NCBI GenBank assembly: GCA_020442165.1
Contig: JAGRKV010000053.1
Location: 1 to 37,572, forward strand
Reading direction: 5' to 3'
DNA from: Hyphomicrobiaceae bacterium
GTDB taxonomy: Bacteria > Pseudomonadota > Alphaproteobacteria > Rhizobiales > Hyphomicrobiaceae
Length of the DNA stretch: 37,572 nucleotides
The position numbers were made by a program, and so were the translations under genes. Positions 1-9,699 of the stretch are shown here, in pieces (position 1 is the stretch's first letter; the number at the start of each line of letters is the position of its first letter). Under the pieces are notes generated by a model, which saw only the letters and a program-made list of their open reading frames with translations, did not search any database and was not told where the DNA came from.

Positions 1-114
1 ATCAACACCTGGCTCCGCCAGTACAATCACGTCCGCCCGCATCACGCACTCGGCATGCGCCCGCCGGTCCCCGAAACGATATTAGAGAAGCCCCAAATCA
101 GTGGCCTAGACTGA
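1..114 (+). pseudogene. C-terminal end of an IS3/IS481-type transposase (cut by window start)
   Basis: The open frame from base 1 to the TGA at 112-114 encodes 37 residues. They contain the W-L-x-Q-Y-N-x-x-R-P-H-x-A-L-G signature followed by a PP pair, which is typical of the end of the integrase core (DDE) domain in IS3/IS481 transposases. The E of that DDE triad would lie upstream of the window, so whether the gene is intact cannot be judged here. No clear terminal inverted repeat is visible in the bases after the stop. The family call rests on this short conserved tail only. Confidence 0.75.
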
Positions 115-446
115 GGGGGCTGGACAGCGAATGTACCACTGTCGAGCAAGATCGGCGGATGCTCCAATTGGCAGATGGGAGTGACGCTAACAGGCATGTG
201 AAAAGCCTGTTGAGCCATGCGGGTCGTTAGGTTGTTGACGTCCTGCAGAAGCAATTTTGCGCTTGCAAAAAAGGCTTGCAGCTTAGCGAATTGACTTTAT
301 CTCGCGCTAGCACATCAGGGCGGGCCGTCGGTATCGACACATATAATGATGATGATCTAGTTCTCGGGAGTTAGGACACGAAGCTGGCCACTTGACGGTA
401 TCGCCGAACAGCAAGCTAGACCTCGGAGTAAACGCCACTTGGCATA
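115..446. other. Intergenic region, no gene recognised
   Basis: This 330-base stretch lies between the transposase tail and the stop of the multiheme cytochrome gene on the minus strand. It should hold the right end of the insertion element and the 3' flank of the cytochrome gene. I see no convincing ORF, tRNA or strong hairpin. Confidence 0.5.
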
Positions 447-2825
447 CTAGCGGACCCGCCGCCTCAAGCGCGCAAGCAGGTCCGCAAGGGCGGCATCGTC
501 GGGTTCTAAACTGTTGAGCAGTTCGACGACTTCGAGCGCCGTGGAAAAATTTGACGCCTCCATCTCATACGAAATTAGCGCGGACAACAGGTCGCGATCG
601 TATGGATTGCGGACCAGTGCAACCTTCAGCACCTTGGTCGCATCTAGCTGTTTGCCGATGTCGTGCAATGCAACCGCATATACGTAAGCGAAACGTGCGT
701 TTGCGGGCTGAAGGTCGGCCGCGCGCCCTAGGTAATCCATCGCCTCATCGACCCGCCCCTGGCGAACCTTTGAAAGACCAAGTTCATGCAAAGTGGGTGC
801 CGAGGCAGGATTTTTTGACAGAGCAGCCAGCAAGGTCTTTTCTGCCGCGGCCTCATCCCCTTGCGTTCTTTCCAGATGCGCCAACGCGATACTGGCTGCT
901 GCAAATGTCCCATCCAGATCGATTGCGGTTCGGAACGATTTTTGAGCCGCATCGGGTTGGTTCTGCTGCAGAAACAGAGTGCCTAGATTTAGGTGCGTTT
1001 CGGGTCGTTCGGCATTGAACCGTTGTCCTTCAACATACTCTGCAAGCGCCGTGCTAAAAGCTGCTCGATCATCACCAAGCAGTCCCGACGACGGCTCTCC
1101 AACGAGAGCCCTAGCTGCATCCATGCGTACCAAGCGCCACTTGTCACGCAATAGCGGAACAAGAAGCGAGCGGCGTGTGGCTGCATCAGATTCAGCAATA
1201 ATGGAGACAGCGGCCACACGTACCAGGGGATCCTCAATTGCAAGGGCGTTCGTTGCGATCTCAAGTGCAAGGGGTGATGCAAAATTACGCATGCGCGCAA
1301 GAGCGCTGGCACGGGCAATGCTCGAAGTCTCCGCATCGGTAGCGACCTTTGCCAACGCCTTCTGGGCACCTGGAGCGCGGCGATCGGCTAAATCGAATGC
1401 CTCAGCAAATTGCTGGGCGCCCGGTCGCTGCGTCGGATGCCAAGCTTTGATCGCATCACGCGCCCAGGTGGCCGATTTGTCTTTGTGGCATGTGTTGCAT
1501 GCATTGGGGGTGCCAATCAGAATTGTGCGGTCCGGTCGAGGAACGCGCAGGGAGTGATCGCTGCGCGCATCGACTCCCATGTAGGTCGTCGCCGGCATGT
1601 GGCACTCCTTGCACTGGGCCCCGGCACTGCCGTCTTCATGGTGGTGATGCGCCGTAGTGTCGAATGTTCCGGTCGCATGGCACTGTGAGCACAAAGCATT
1701 TCCGCTTTCGCGCAGCTTGCCGGTATGTGGATTGTGGCAGTCTGAGCATGTCACGCCCGCAGCGTGCATCTTGCTTTGAGCAAATGAACCGTGCTTGTAG
1801 ACTTCGTCTCTTTGCTGGCCATCGGGGTAGTAGAGACCATCTTCCAGAAGCGACGGTCTGAATGCATTGAACATGCGCATTGTCGCGCTTGCATCGGACG
1901 AAAATTGCTGACGCCGTGAATGACAGGCCGCGCAGACCTCGACTTCCTTGCTTGTTGTTCGTGGTAGCGAGCGAGAAGCATTCGCGTCAGTGCCCATTTG
2001 CCATGCCACATTACGGCGTTCGTCAAGACTTATGGCAAAGCCCTTCCCCACCGTCGCGAATTTGCGACCGTCAGCCTCCTTCGTCCAGGCCAGATGCTGA
2101 GATGCGGGGCCGTGGCAGGCCTCACAGCCAACATTGATCTCAGACCACGTCGTTGCATACGTCCTGCTTTGTACATCGTAGTTCTTCTGGAGATTCGTTG
2201 AATGGCACCACGCGCACTGGTAGTTCCAGTTCTGGTCGATGCCCGTCCAATGCAATGGATCACCAGCTTTGAGATTTTGGTTCGGGTAGAGGTGGAACCA
2301 ACGCTGGCCGCCCTCCTTTTCCAGGCGTGTATCCCAAGCAATGCCCAGAGCCTGATAGCGCCCGCCCGGCATCGCGATTAGGTACTGTTGCAGAGGAAAG
2401 ATGCCAAACGTGTAGCGGACCTCGAAATCAGCAAGTTTCCCATCGGGACCATCGGTGCGAACCCAGAATCGATTTCCCCTCTTGAAAAAAGTGCTCTCGA
2501 CGCCGTGAGCATTGAATGTCGTATTGTTGAAGCTGCCAAGGACTGACTTTTCAGTGGCGTCCTGCATCGCCAGTTGGTGATGCGAACTCTGCCACTCCTG
2601 GTGTTCCTTACTGTGACATGAGGTACAAGCTTGCGAGCCGACGAATTGGGCTTTCTCGTGTTCCTCGAAGATACCAGGAGGACCTTGGTCCTGCGCCCGG
2701 AGCACTGATCCATAGAGTGAACCAACAGCAAGGAGTGCAACACCCAACACCCTACGAACCAGCAACACACCTCGCCGTTTGGGACATCCGGCAGGCTGCT
2801 GTGTGTAGCGATCCATCCTTAACAC
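447..2825 (-). CDS. Octaheme c-type cytochrome with C-terminal HEAT/TPR repeats
   Basis: The 792-residue protein starts with a basic N-terminus and a hydrophobic segment ending near an LRA-QD site, consistent with Sec export to the periplasm. Eight CxxCH heme-binding motifs follow in order: CTSCH, CAWCH, CEACH, CAACH, CSDCH, CSQCH, CKECH and CNTCH. The spacing and the CEACHGP and CSDCHNPH motifs resemble the cytochrome c554/multiheme family in the NapC/NrfB/hydroxylamine oxidoreductase superfamily. The last 300 residues change character: an alanine-rich HEAT-like part (about 490-590), then TPR motifs such as L-N-L-G-T-L-F and H-E-L-G-L-S-K. Annotated relatives are usually called multiheme cytochrome with TPR. 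It probably moves electrons in the periplasm; the donor and acceptor are unknown. The gene is divergent from the symporter at 2984. No cytochrome maturation genes are nearby. Confidence 0.85.
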   Translation of the reverse strand: MLRMDRYTQQPAGCPKRRGVLLVRRVLGVALLAVGSLYGSVLRAQDQGPPGIFEEHEKAQFVGSQACTSCHSKEHQEWQSSHHQLAMQDATEKSVLGSFNNTTFNAHGVESTFFKRGNRFWVRTDGPDGKLADFEVRYTFGIFPLQQYLIAMPGGRYQALGIAWDTRLEKEGGQRWFHLYPNQNLKAGDPLHWTGIDQNWNYQCAWCHSTNLQKNYDVQSRTYATTWSEINVGCEACHGPASQHLAWTKEADGRKFATVGKGFAISLDERRNVAWQMGTDANASRSLPRTTSKEVEVCAACHSRRQQFSSDASATMRMFNAFRPSLLEDGLYYPDGQQRDEVYKHGSFAQSKMHAAGVTCSDCHNPHTGKLRESGNALCSQCHATGTFDTTAHHHHEDGSAGAQCKECHMPATTYMGVDARSDHSLRVPRPDRTILIGTPNACNTCHKDKSATWARDAIKAWHPTQRPGAQQFAEAFDLADRRAPGAQKALAKVATDAETSSIARASALARMRNFASPLALEIATNALAIEDPLVRVAAVSIIAESDAATRRSLLVPLLRDKWRLVRMDAARALVGEPSSGLLGDDRAAFSTALAEYVEGQRFNAERPETHLNLGTLFLQQNQPDAAQKSFRTAIDLDGTFAAASIALAHLERTQGDEAAAEKTLLAALSKNPASAPTLHELGLSKVRQGRVDEAMDYLGRAADLQPANARFAYVYAVALHDIGKQLDATKVLKVALVRNPYDRDLLSALISYEMEASNFSTALEVVELLNSLEPDDAALADLLARLRRRVR

Positions 2826-2983
2826 TGCCTCTTCGGAAAGGATTAGTGATTGCTGCGTTTTCGATCTGGCAATACCAGCCTGACAGCATAAGATCGATGA
2901 AACGTTTCTTTTTTAGGTGATTCTCGCCAAACTGAACCTGAAGGTACATGTTTGCATGTGCACAGGTCTCGTTTGTTATTCGC

Positions 2984-3871
2984 ATGCTGCAACTCCTTAT
3001 CGATTATGCAATCCCGGCAGGCCTCTTCCTCCTGATGTTAATTGCAGGTACTGAGGTCCGCATCGCCGACGTGCGAAAGGTCGCGGCAACGCCGCGTGCC
3101 CTGGCTTTGGGATCAATCGGTCAGCTGCTTGCCTTGCCAATGATCGCGCTTCTCATACAGGCCCTAGCCCAGCTATCGCAAGTTGTTGCAACCAGCATGT
3201 TGATACTGGCGTTGGCTCCAGGCGGAGGCATCTCCAACTATTATTCCTATGTTGCGCGCTGCAACGTTCTGCTTTCTGCAATGATCACCACATCCGCGAC
3301 CTTGCTTGCACTCGTGACGATCCCGAGCTTCATCAGCCTGTTCCCAGACTTGTTCGGACAGACCCAACGGGTTCAAGAGGGGGCGGTTCGAATTATATTG
3401 GCGCAACTATTCCTTCTTATGGTGATGCCGCTTCTAATTGGGGCGCTCCTTGCAAATGGGTTTCCAACCATCGTCAAAAAATATGGCACGTCGCTGCGCG
3501 CGATCTCGAACCTGCTCGTCCTTTCCATTTTGTTGCTGGCCATTTGGACCACCTACCCGACCTTAGGGAGCCTCTTGCCGGAGATTCTGTCGGCTGCAAT
3601 CCTGTTTGTCGTCGCCGCGATGCTAACGGGATGGCTGTTTGGTGCAGGGCTCAACGACGACGTCCGCACTGTACTGGTGCTCGAGTCGGGAACACGCAAT
3701 ATTAGTGTCGCACTGCTCCTCGGGGGCATCGTCTTCGACACCAAAAGCTTTCCCGTTTTTGCGAGCTTCCTGACAGTCTATTTTGCTGTTGAGCTGATTA
3801 CTATGCTGATCTACGCCCGCGGTCACGGTCGTCGAGTCGAACTGAGTTGTGGGACGTCAGAACGAGATTGA
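2984..3871 (+). CDS. Bile acid:sodium symporter (BASS) family membrane transporter
   Basis: The 295-residue protein has nine or ten hydrophobic segments over its full length and belongs by pattern to the SBF/BASS family of Na+-coupled organic-anion transporters of the inner membrane. Family-like features are the A-P-G-G-G-x-S-N-Y segment in the first half and the E-S-G-T-R-N-I motif near residue 235, equivalent to the conserved E-x-G-x-Q-N sodium-site motif. I start at the ATG at 2984 because it opens straight into the first membrane helix; an upstream ATG at 2948 would add 12 residues. The gene is convergent with the outer-membrane protein gene, with only 18 bases between their stops. With a secreted sulfatase close by, it might import a released organic anion, but the substrate cannot be read from sequence. 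Confidence 0.8.
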   Translation: MLQLLIDYAIPAGLFLLMLIAGTEVRIADVRKVAATPRALALGSIGQLLALPMIALLIQALAQLSQVVATSMLILALAPGGGISNYYSYVARCNVLLSAMITTSATLLALVTIPSFISLFPDLFGQTQRVQEGAVRIILAQLFLLMVMPLLIGALLANGFPTIVKKYGTSLRAISNLLVLSILLLAIWTTYPTLGSLLPEILSAAILFVVAAMLTGWLFGAGLNDDVRTVLVLESGTRNISVALLLGGIVFDTKSFPVFASFLTVYFAVELITMLIYARGHGRRVELSCGTSERD

Positions 3872-3889
3872 GCAGATGGGTGAAAGAAC

Positions 3890-4855
3890 CTAGTGGCCGG
3901 CGACCGAAAGCGGCATCGTGAACGTGACAAAGCCTGCACTTCCCTCCAGCCGGTTCCTTGCGCCGAACTCATGAAAATATTTCAAGCTCGTACTCACCGG
4001 GATCTGACCAAGTTGGAATGTCAGGTTGATCGCGGGACCAATGCCGAAGATGCGCCCTTCGAAGTCGCCAAGGCGCGCACTGGTTCCGCTATCACCGGTA
4101 ACCTGCTCGTAGTAATAGGCAGCAACGCCGACGGCGAATGACTTGGAGAAGTTTTGCATGGCCGCCAGTTCCAGGTGGAACTCAGTGCCGGTCTTGTAGT
4201 CCGTGTCGCGATTTTCACCATTGAACGTGAACCCAACAGCGCCTGAAAGCTCAACACCGGTCGTCATGTTGAGGTACGTCAGAGCACCATTCACGTCGAC
4301 CGCCCACCGGTTGAAGCCGATATTGGCAAGATTGCCCTGCTCCCAGAAGCCGACGGGCACGTTCACCAGCGCGCCAATGTTCCAGTGGTAGTTTCCGCTG
4401 TGCCAACCGAGCATGGCACCAACAACCGGGTCGCCAAACCTTAGTTCGTCATCCTGCAAGCGGGTTGCAAGCGTGGCTCCCATCGGACCTGTGATGCTTG
4501 CAGCGGCGGAAACATCCTTCCACCCTACTGGTGCTATAACCGAAAGAGCGAAGTTTCCGCCGAGGACGCTTCCCGGAGCGACCCAGATGCCGGTCGGGAG
4601 TGTATAAAAGACGTCGGCATCGACGCCTCCTGAGAGTGTAAGCCCGCCAATGCTGAGATCGGTGTTTGCCTTGCCGGAATAAAAGTAGTTGGCGCTCTGC
4701 ACGTAGGTGCCCGGCGGAGGCAGGAAGCCCGCCATGCTGGTGCGGGATCCCAAAAGGTAAAAACCCGCAGCTCCCTCGGCAGCATGTGAATTGTCAGGGC
4801 ACATGCCAGCATTCAGACCTATGCCTACCCCCAGCATTGCAAGCGTTCGCTTCAT
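3890..4855 (-). CDS. Outer-membrane beta-barrel protein, PF13557 (phenol/MetA degradation transporter) type
   Basis: The 321-residue protein has a signal peptide of about 25 residues ending SHA-AE. The body alternates glycine and aromatic residues and ends in a short strand (T-M-P-L-S-V-A-G-H), consistent with a beta-barrel. The opening G-x-G-x-Y-L-x-G and P-P-P-G-T-Y segments, the Y-T-L-P-T-G-I-W-V strand and the F-x-x-E-F-G-A-R-N-R-L-E-G end are typical of the SphA/PF13557 family. These are annotated as transporters and often sit beside aromatic or aliphatic degradation genes. It probably serves as an outer-membrane channel for a hydrophobic or aromatic compound. It is transcribed on its own strand after the Crp/Fnr gene with a gap of more than 300 bases, so it probably has its own promoter. 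Confidence 0.75.
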   Translation of the reverse strand: MKRTLAMLGVGIGLNAGMCPDNSHAAEGAAGFYLLGSRTSMAGFLPPPGTYVQSANYFYSGKANTDLSIGGLTLSGGVDADVFYTLPTGIWVAPGSVLGGNFALSVIAPVGWKDVSAAASITGPMGATLATRLQDDELRFGDPVVGAMLGWHSGNYHWNIGALVNVPVGFWEQGNLANIGFNRWAVDVNGALTYLNMTTGVELSGAVGFTFNGENRDTDYKTGTEFHLELAAMQNFSKSFAVGVAAYYYEQVTGDSGTSARLGDFEGRIFGIGPAINLTFQLGQIPVSTSLKYFHEFGARNRLEGSAGFVTFTMPLSVAGH

Positions 4856-5092
4856 TGGAACTCCCGGCTCGCAGGCCAGATGACCATGCTCAAAGTTGGC
4901 GGGACTGATCTACATCAGACGGCAATCTGCAGACCCGGATTTGCACTCATAAAAATGTGGACGACGCGATGACACGACATTGAATTTCAGCATGGAAAAT
5001 GGCCGCCTACAGTGGCACAAGTGAAGTCATCACAGAATAAGTATGTGATTGTGCGGACTGACGATAGAGCCGGTCAGCCACACCCGCCGAAT

Positions 5093-5120
5093 AATTGGAA
5101 TTGTAAAATATTTTCCAATT
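5093..5120. repeat. AT-rich inverted repeat (AATTGGAA / TTCCAATT)
   Basis: Eight-base arms at 5093-5100 and 5113-5120 are separated by a 12-base AT-only-but-one spacer. It lies between the Crp/Fnr stop and the outer-membrane protein gene. It may be an operator or part of the transcript end of the regulator gene; the sequence alone does not decide. Confidence 0.4.
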
Positions 5121-5146
5121 CTAACTGGCTTCTACGGAGTTTCATT

Positions 5147-5162
5147 TACCAAAATTTTGGTA
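5147..5162. repeat. Perfect 16-bp palindrome TACCAAAATTTTGGTA
   Basis: The palindrome is perfect over 16 bases and begins 17 bases after the stop of the minus-strand Crp/Fnr gene. There is no spacer, so a long hairpin loop would have to form within the A/T core. A regulator-binding site is at least as likely as a terminator. Confidence 0.45.
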
Positions 5163-5178
5163 GTGCGGGCCGGTTTGA

Positions 5179-5874
5179 TCACTGCTCATTGCTGTATGCC
5201 GCCAGAATTTCGGGAGAAAGAACTCTTACATTGCGATAGTGGGTCTCTATTGCACCTTGCGAATGCAGGTCAGTCAAACATCTGCGCAATGTGGGCCTGG
5301 TAACACCCAACAAATTAGACAGTTCATCCTGTGTGATCGAGGCGTCGCTCCCGCCCTCATTGCTGAGTTCCAACAGCCGACGGCAGACACGGGCACGCAC
5401 CGTCAGAGACAGAGCCTCTGCTAGAAGCGTGATCGCCAGTCGCACGTTGATTGCACTGAGTTGATAAAATGAGCGCCAGTGCTCGGGGCAATTGGCCAAG
5501 AGGACCTTTATCGACCAACTAGGCAGATGCAGCATGCGTGTTTGCGATGCCGCCATGACCGTAACCATGCGCGTTTGGCCCGACAGTTCCGCTGAATCAC
5601 CGATCCAGAATCCTTGTTCCGCGCGATAAATAATGACCGGCGTCTCTGCTACGAGCGGGAACGTAATTTGCAGTCCTCCAGACGCCAATCCGTATACTCC
5701 GTCGGGTGGATCTCCCGAATGGTAAATGAATTGACCTTTCTCAAACATTTTCCACCGGCCGACCTGCGCGGCCCACCTAATGAAAGCCTCAGGCTGCCCC
5801 GCTAACCAACCGACTTTATCAAGCGGGTCGATTCTCACGTGATTCGCGGTGGTTTCGGCGTTGAATTGATTCAT
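5179..5874 (-). CDS. Crp/Fnr-family transcriptional regulator
   Basis: The 231-residue protein has an N-terminal cyclic-nucleotide-binding-type beta-roll (for example F-I-Y-H-S-G-D-P-P-D-G-V-Y-G) and a C-terminal winged helix-turn-helix (I-T-Q-D-E-L-S-N-L-L-G-V-T-R-P-T-L-R-R). There is no N-terminal cysteine cluster, so it is not an oxygen-sensing FNR. The full set of cAMP-contacting residues of CRP is also not evident, so the ligand is unknown. I start at the ATG at 5874 (MNQFN), since the frame upstream looks non-coding; an in-frame start at 5952 would almost touch the sulfatase start. The gene is divergent from the sulfatase, and the shared 92-base gap holds a TTTGA-N3-TCAAA dyad. It is the likely local regulator of the sulfatase/HAD pair. 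Confidence 0.85.
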   Translation of the reverse strand: MNQFNAETTANHVRIDPLDKVGWLAGQPEAFIRWAAQVGRWKMFEKGQFIYHSGDPPDGVYGLASGGLQITFPLVAETPVIIYRAEQGFWIGDSAELSGQTRMVTVMAASQTRMLHLPSWSIKVLLANCPEHWRSFYQLSAINVRLAITLLAEALSLTVRARVCRRLLELSNEGGSDASITQDELSNLLGVTRPTLRRCLTDLHSQGAIETHYRNVRVLSPEILAAYSNEQ

Positions 5875-5918
5875 GTTTTCCAGTGTGAAGCTCGAATTGG
5901 GTCTAGATTGCCGAAGCT

Positions 5919-5931
5919 TTTGACTTTCAAA
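5919..5931. promoter_or_regulatory. Dyad TTTGA-CTT-TCAAA in the divergent crp-like/sulfatase promoter region
   Basis: Five-base arms separated by three bases lie in the 92-base region between the divergent regulator and sulfatase starts. The half site resembles the TTGA core of Fnr-type operators, but the spacing is shorter than the classic FNR box. It is a candidate operator for the adjacent Crp/Fnr protein by position. Confidence 0.35.
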
Positions 5932-5966
5932 CTTTTCCCCCCCCCTCTCCACCTAGGAGGAAGTCC

Positions 5967-7565
<1,599 letters not shown>

Positions 7566-7579
7566 TCTAGACAGCAGGC

Positions 7580-7603
7580 GGGGCGCTCAGTCCGGAGCGC
7601 CCC
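7580..7603 (+). terminator. Strong GC hairpin between sulfatase and HAD genes
   Basis: Nine-base arms GGGGCGCTC and GAGCGCCCC with a six-base loop lie 15 bases after the sulfatase stop and are followed by ACAATTTT. It could be an intrinsic terminator or a partial terminator/mRNA stabiliser that lowers expression of the downstream HAD gene. Confidence 0.65.
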
Positions 7604-7633
7604 ACAATTTTCTCTCAACTTTGGAGATATGCC

Positions 7634-8617
7634 ATGAAAGTGCGCGTCATGGCGCTAGCGCTTGCTGTCTGCTTGTTGGCGTGCGGTGGTGTGGCACGAG
7701 CGGCAGACTCACTGCCGTCGTGGAATGATAGCGGCCCGAAAAAAAGCATCATCGCCTTTGTCGAGAAGGTAACGACAACAGGTTCGCCAGACTTTGTTCC
7801 TCCAGCCGAGCGCATCGCCACATTCGACAACGACGGATGCCTGTGGTCGGAAAAACCGTTCTACTTTCAACTCGCCTTCGCATTGGACCGTGTAAAGGCC
7901 TTGGCCCCCCAACATCCTGAGTGGAAAGACAAGGAACCCTTTGCGTCACTTCTCAAAGGCGACCTGAAGGGCGCACTGGCTGGAGGCGAGCACGCCGTTG
8001 CCGAAATCGTCATGGCCTCTCATGCGGGCATGACAACCGACGAGTTCCAATCGGTTGCCACGGAGTGGATCACGACAGCCAAGCATCCCGAAACCAAGCG
8101 CCTCTACAAGGGTATGGTGTTCCAACCCATGCTTGAACTGCTCGCATACCTGCGCGCAAATGGCTTTAAGACGTTTATCGTCTCAGGCGGCGGAATAGAA
8201 TTCATGCGGCCGTGGACTGAGGCGACTTACGGCATCCCTCCGGAGCAGGTCGTGGGCTCCAGCATCAAGACGAAGTTCGAACTTCGAGATGGCAAGCCGG
8301 TTCTCGTCAGGCTGCCTGAAATCAACTTCATCGACGATAAGGCAGGGAAACCTGTCGGCATACAGATGCACATTGGCCGGCGCCCGATCGCAGCATTTGG
8401 TAATTCAGACGGCGATCTACAGATGCTGCAATGGACAACCTCGGGACCCGGTGCACGGTTTGGTTTGATCGTGCATCACACGGATGGAGCGCGCGAATGG
8501 GCGTATGATCGTGACTCCTCTGTTGGGCGGCTGGATAAAGCGCTTGTCGAAGCTCAAGCGAATGGTTGGACCGTCGTTGACATGAAGGCAGACTGGAAGG
8601 TGATCTATCCAGATTAG
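7634..8617 (+). CDS. Exported HAD-superfamily phosphatase
   Basis: The 327-residue protein carries the haloacid dehalogenase motifs. Motif I is F-D-N-D-G-C-L-W with nucleophile D65 and acid D67. Motif II is V-S-G-G-G-I-E-F, and motif IV is G-N-S-D-G-D. The N-terminus is a signal sequence; L-L-A-C at residues 14-17 could be a lipobox, while A-R-A-AD near 23 could be a signal-peptidase I site, so it is either a lipoprotein or periplasmic. The likely reaction is phosphomonoester hydrolysis; the substrate is unknown. It follows the sulfatase on the same strand behind a hairpin, which suggests co-expression in releasing sulfate and phosphate from esters. The 'dehalogenase' name often given to this family is not supported by the DxD motif I. 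Confidence 0.82.
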   Translation: MKVRVMALALAVCLLACGGVARAADSLPSWNDSGPKKSIIAFVEKVTTTGSPDFVPPAERIATFDNDGCLWSEKPFYFQLAFALDRVKALAPQHPEWKDKEPFASLLKGDLKGALAGGEHAVAEIVMASHAGMTTDEFQSVATEWITTAKHPETKRLYKGMVFQPMLELLAYLRANGFKTFIVSGGGIEFMRPWTEATYGIPPEQVVGSSIKTKFELRDGKPVLVRLPEINFIDDKAGKPVGIQMHIGRRPIAAFGNSDGDLQMLQWTTSGPGARFGLIVHHTDGAREWAYDRDSSVGRLDKALVEAQANGWTVVDMKADWKVIYPD

Positions 8618-9162
8618 AAAGATGTCCGCCGGATGCAGTCGGGCAAATATAAGGAGTCGAATTGGCCGGCAGCACCTTTTAGTCTCAGCCCCTTCAAGCC
8701 GGGCAATCTTATTGCGGCCTCAAGACCGATCGAACGATTGCCCGTATGCCGCATTTATACCAACAATGTTTAGAAGCGATTTTGCAGGGTTGGAGTGTTG
8801 CTGCGGACCGGCACAATGTCTGTAGCGGGTCACGTGTGCGCGTGGGCGGCCCTTCAAACTTTTCCGGTAACCCGAAGAGCAGACATCATAGTCCGTGACA
8901 TCTGTGGCTTCGGTTGGCGGCCGGCCGATGACCGCTATTGGGATATCGCGGCCAAGCCCGCGGCAGCGATGTGGCAAGATCTAGGGGCCAGCCGATCACC
9001 GATTGTAAAGATCCTAATTCCAGTGCTCCGAACTCGGATGTTAGACACAAAAAACGCTCTTCTAGCGAACTACGGCCGCCATACCTTTATTAAATTGGAA
9101 CCCCATTGGAACCCCAGATCAATTATTGCAAGCCTCCAACTAACATAACTGTTTGATTTTGT
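8618..9162. other. Non-coding stretch holding a dispersed-repeat copy
   Basis: Apart from the inverted repeat copy at 8827-8944 I see no gene. An 11-base direct repeat (ATTGGAACCCC, twice around 9097-9118) lies close to the tRNA remnant. The region reads as decayed mobile DNA. Confidence 0.5.
8827..8944 (-). repeat. Dispersed repeat, copy C (inverted relative to copies A and B)
   Basis: Read on the minus strand, this begins ATCCCAATAGCGGTCATCGG and continues with ACAGATGTC, GTCTGCTCTT, GGGTT, TTGAAGGGC and ends near CACGTGACCC. The same landmarks in the same order and spacing occur at 31606-31725 and 31755-31874 on the plus strand. It is non-coding as far as can be seen. It resembles the short repeats scattered in Bradyrhizobium-type genomes, by memory of their form. 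Confidence 0.75.
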
Positions 9163-9210
9163 TGGTGACCCCGACAGGATTCGAACCTGTGACCCTCAGA
9201 TTAGGAATCG
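9163..9210 (-). repeat. 3' part of a tRNA-Arg(CCU) gene: probable attachment-site remnant
   Basis: On the minus strand the bases give the anticodon loop TTCCTAA, the 3' anticodon strand TCTGA, a perfect T-arm (ACAGG-TTCGAAT-CCTGT), a 3' acceptor strand CGGGGTC, discriminator A and an encoded CCA at 9163-9165. The 5' half is absent: the bases before the loop (CTCGA) do not pair with TCTGA, and no GACCCCG acceptor strand is found at the expected distance. Loss of identity at the anticodon loop is the usual pattern of a tyrosine-integrase att site in a tRNA gene. It is not a functional tRNA. No integrase is visible nearby. Confidence 0.7.
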
Positions 9211-9590
9211 AGTGAGAATCTACTGATTTCAGAGGCTATTCTGACTTTTTCAGGGTTTCGGCGGGGGTGCAGCCTCAAACAGTTAGCTGCAGAGTCAGAA
9301 TGAGTTTGCGGCCGCTATACCCTCAGTAGCTGTCCTTGGATGACGCAAGTCTTGGAGTCAGCCCAGGGCCAAATCCGGACGTTGTGGCTGTCATGAATAT
9401 TGCGCGGCACTTTGTCCGCAATTGGTGGGTACACAACGAGGCATCACCACTTGATTTCGCAGCCAATGCCAAGTTCCCGGTAAGGAAACCCTCATCTGAC
9501 CAACGCGATTGACCAAATTGCCGCCAAGCGAGTGGGCCGGAGGCGTATTGGCGGCAGACAAGTTTGTCCCAACCTTGGTATGCTGACGAG
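9211..9590. other. Non-coding stretch between the tRNA remnant and the tRNA-like structure
   Basis: No gene is supported. An inverted repeat (ATTCTGAC at 9238-9245 and GTCAGAAT near 9296) is present, with no known role. It probably belongs to the same mobile-element scar. Confidence 0.4.
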
Positions 9591-9667
9591 GCCTCTGATC
9601 GTTTAGGTGGTAGGACGTTTCATCCCGAGAGGATGATTTGTGCTGGTTCGAATCCAGCTCAGGGGCA
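9591..9667 (+). tRNA. tRNA-like structure, isotype unclear (possible tRNA pseudogene)
   Basis: The 77 bases fold as a cloverleaf by eye. The acceptor is GCCTCTGA/TCAGGGGC (eight pairs, one G-U), the D-stem CGTT/GACG, the anticodon stem TCATC/GATGA, and the T-arm GCTGG-TTCGAAT-CCAGC is perfect. Oddities are an eight-pair acceptor, an anticodon loop CCGAGAG that lacks U33, two bases instead of one before the anticodon stem, and no encoded CCA. The anticodon by position would be GAG, but the missing U33 makes that doubtful. It could be a phage- or plasmid-derived tRNA, a decayed tRNA or a tRNA-like decoy. Confidence 0.5.
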
Positions 9668-9699
9668 ACGTCCGCCCTGACCAACAAGAATTGATCGAT

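Larger units (their letters stand above)
4856..5178. other. Intergenic region with AT-rich palindromes
   Basis: No gene is seen. The left part must carry the promoter of the outer-membrane protein gene (minus strand). The right part holds two AT-rich inverted repeats, listed separately, just downstream of the Crp/Fnr stop. The base composition is visibly lower in GC than the flanking genes. Confidence 0.5.
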
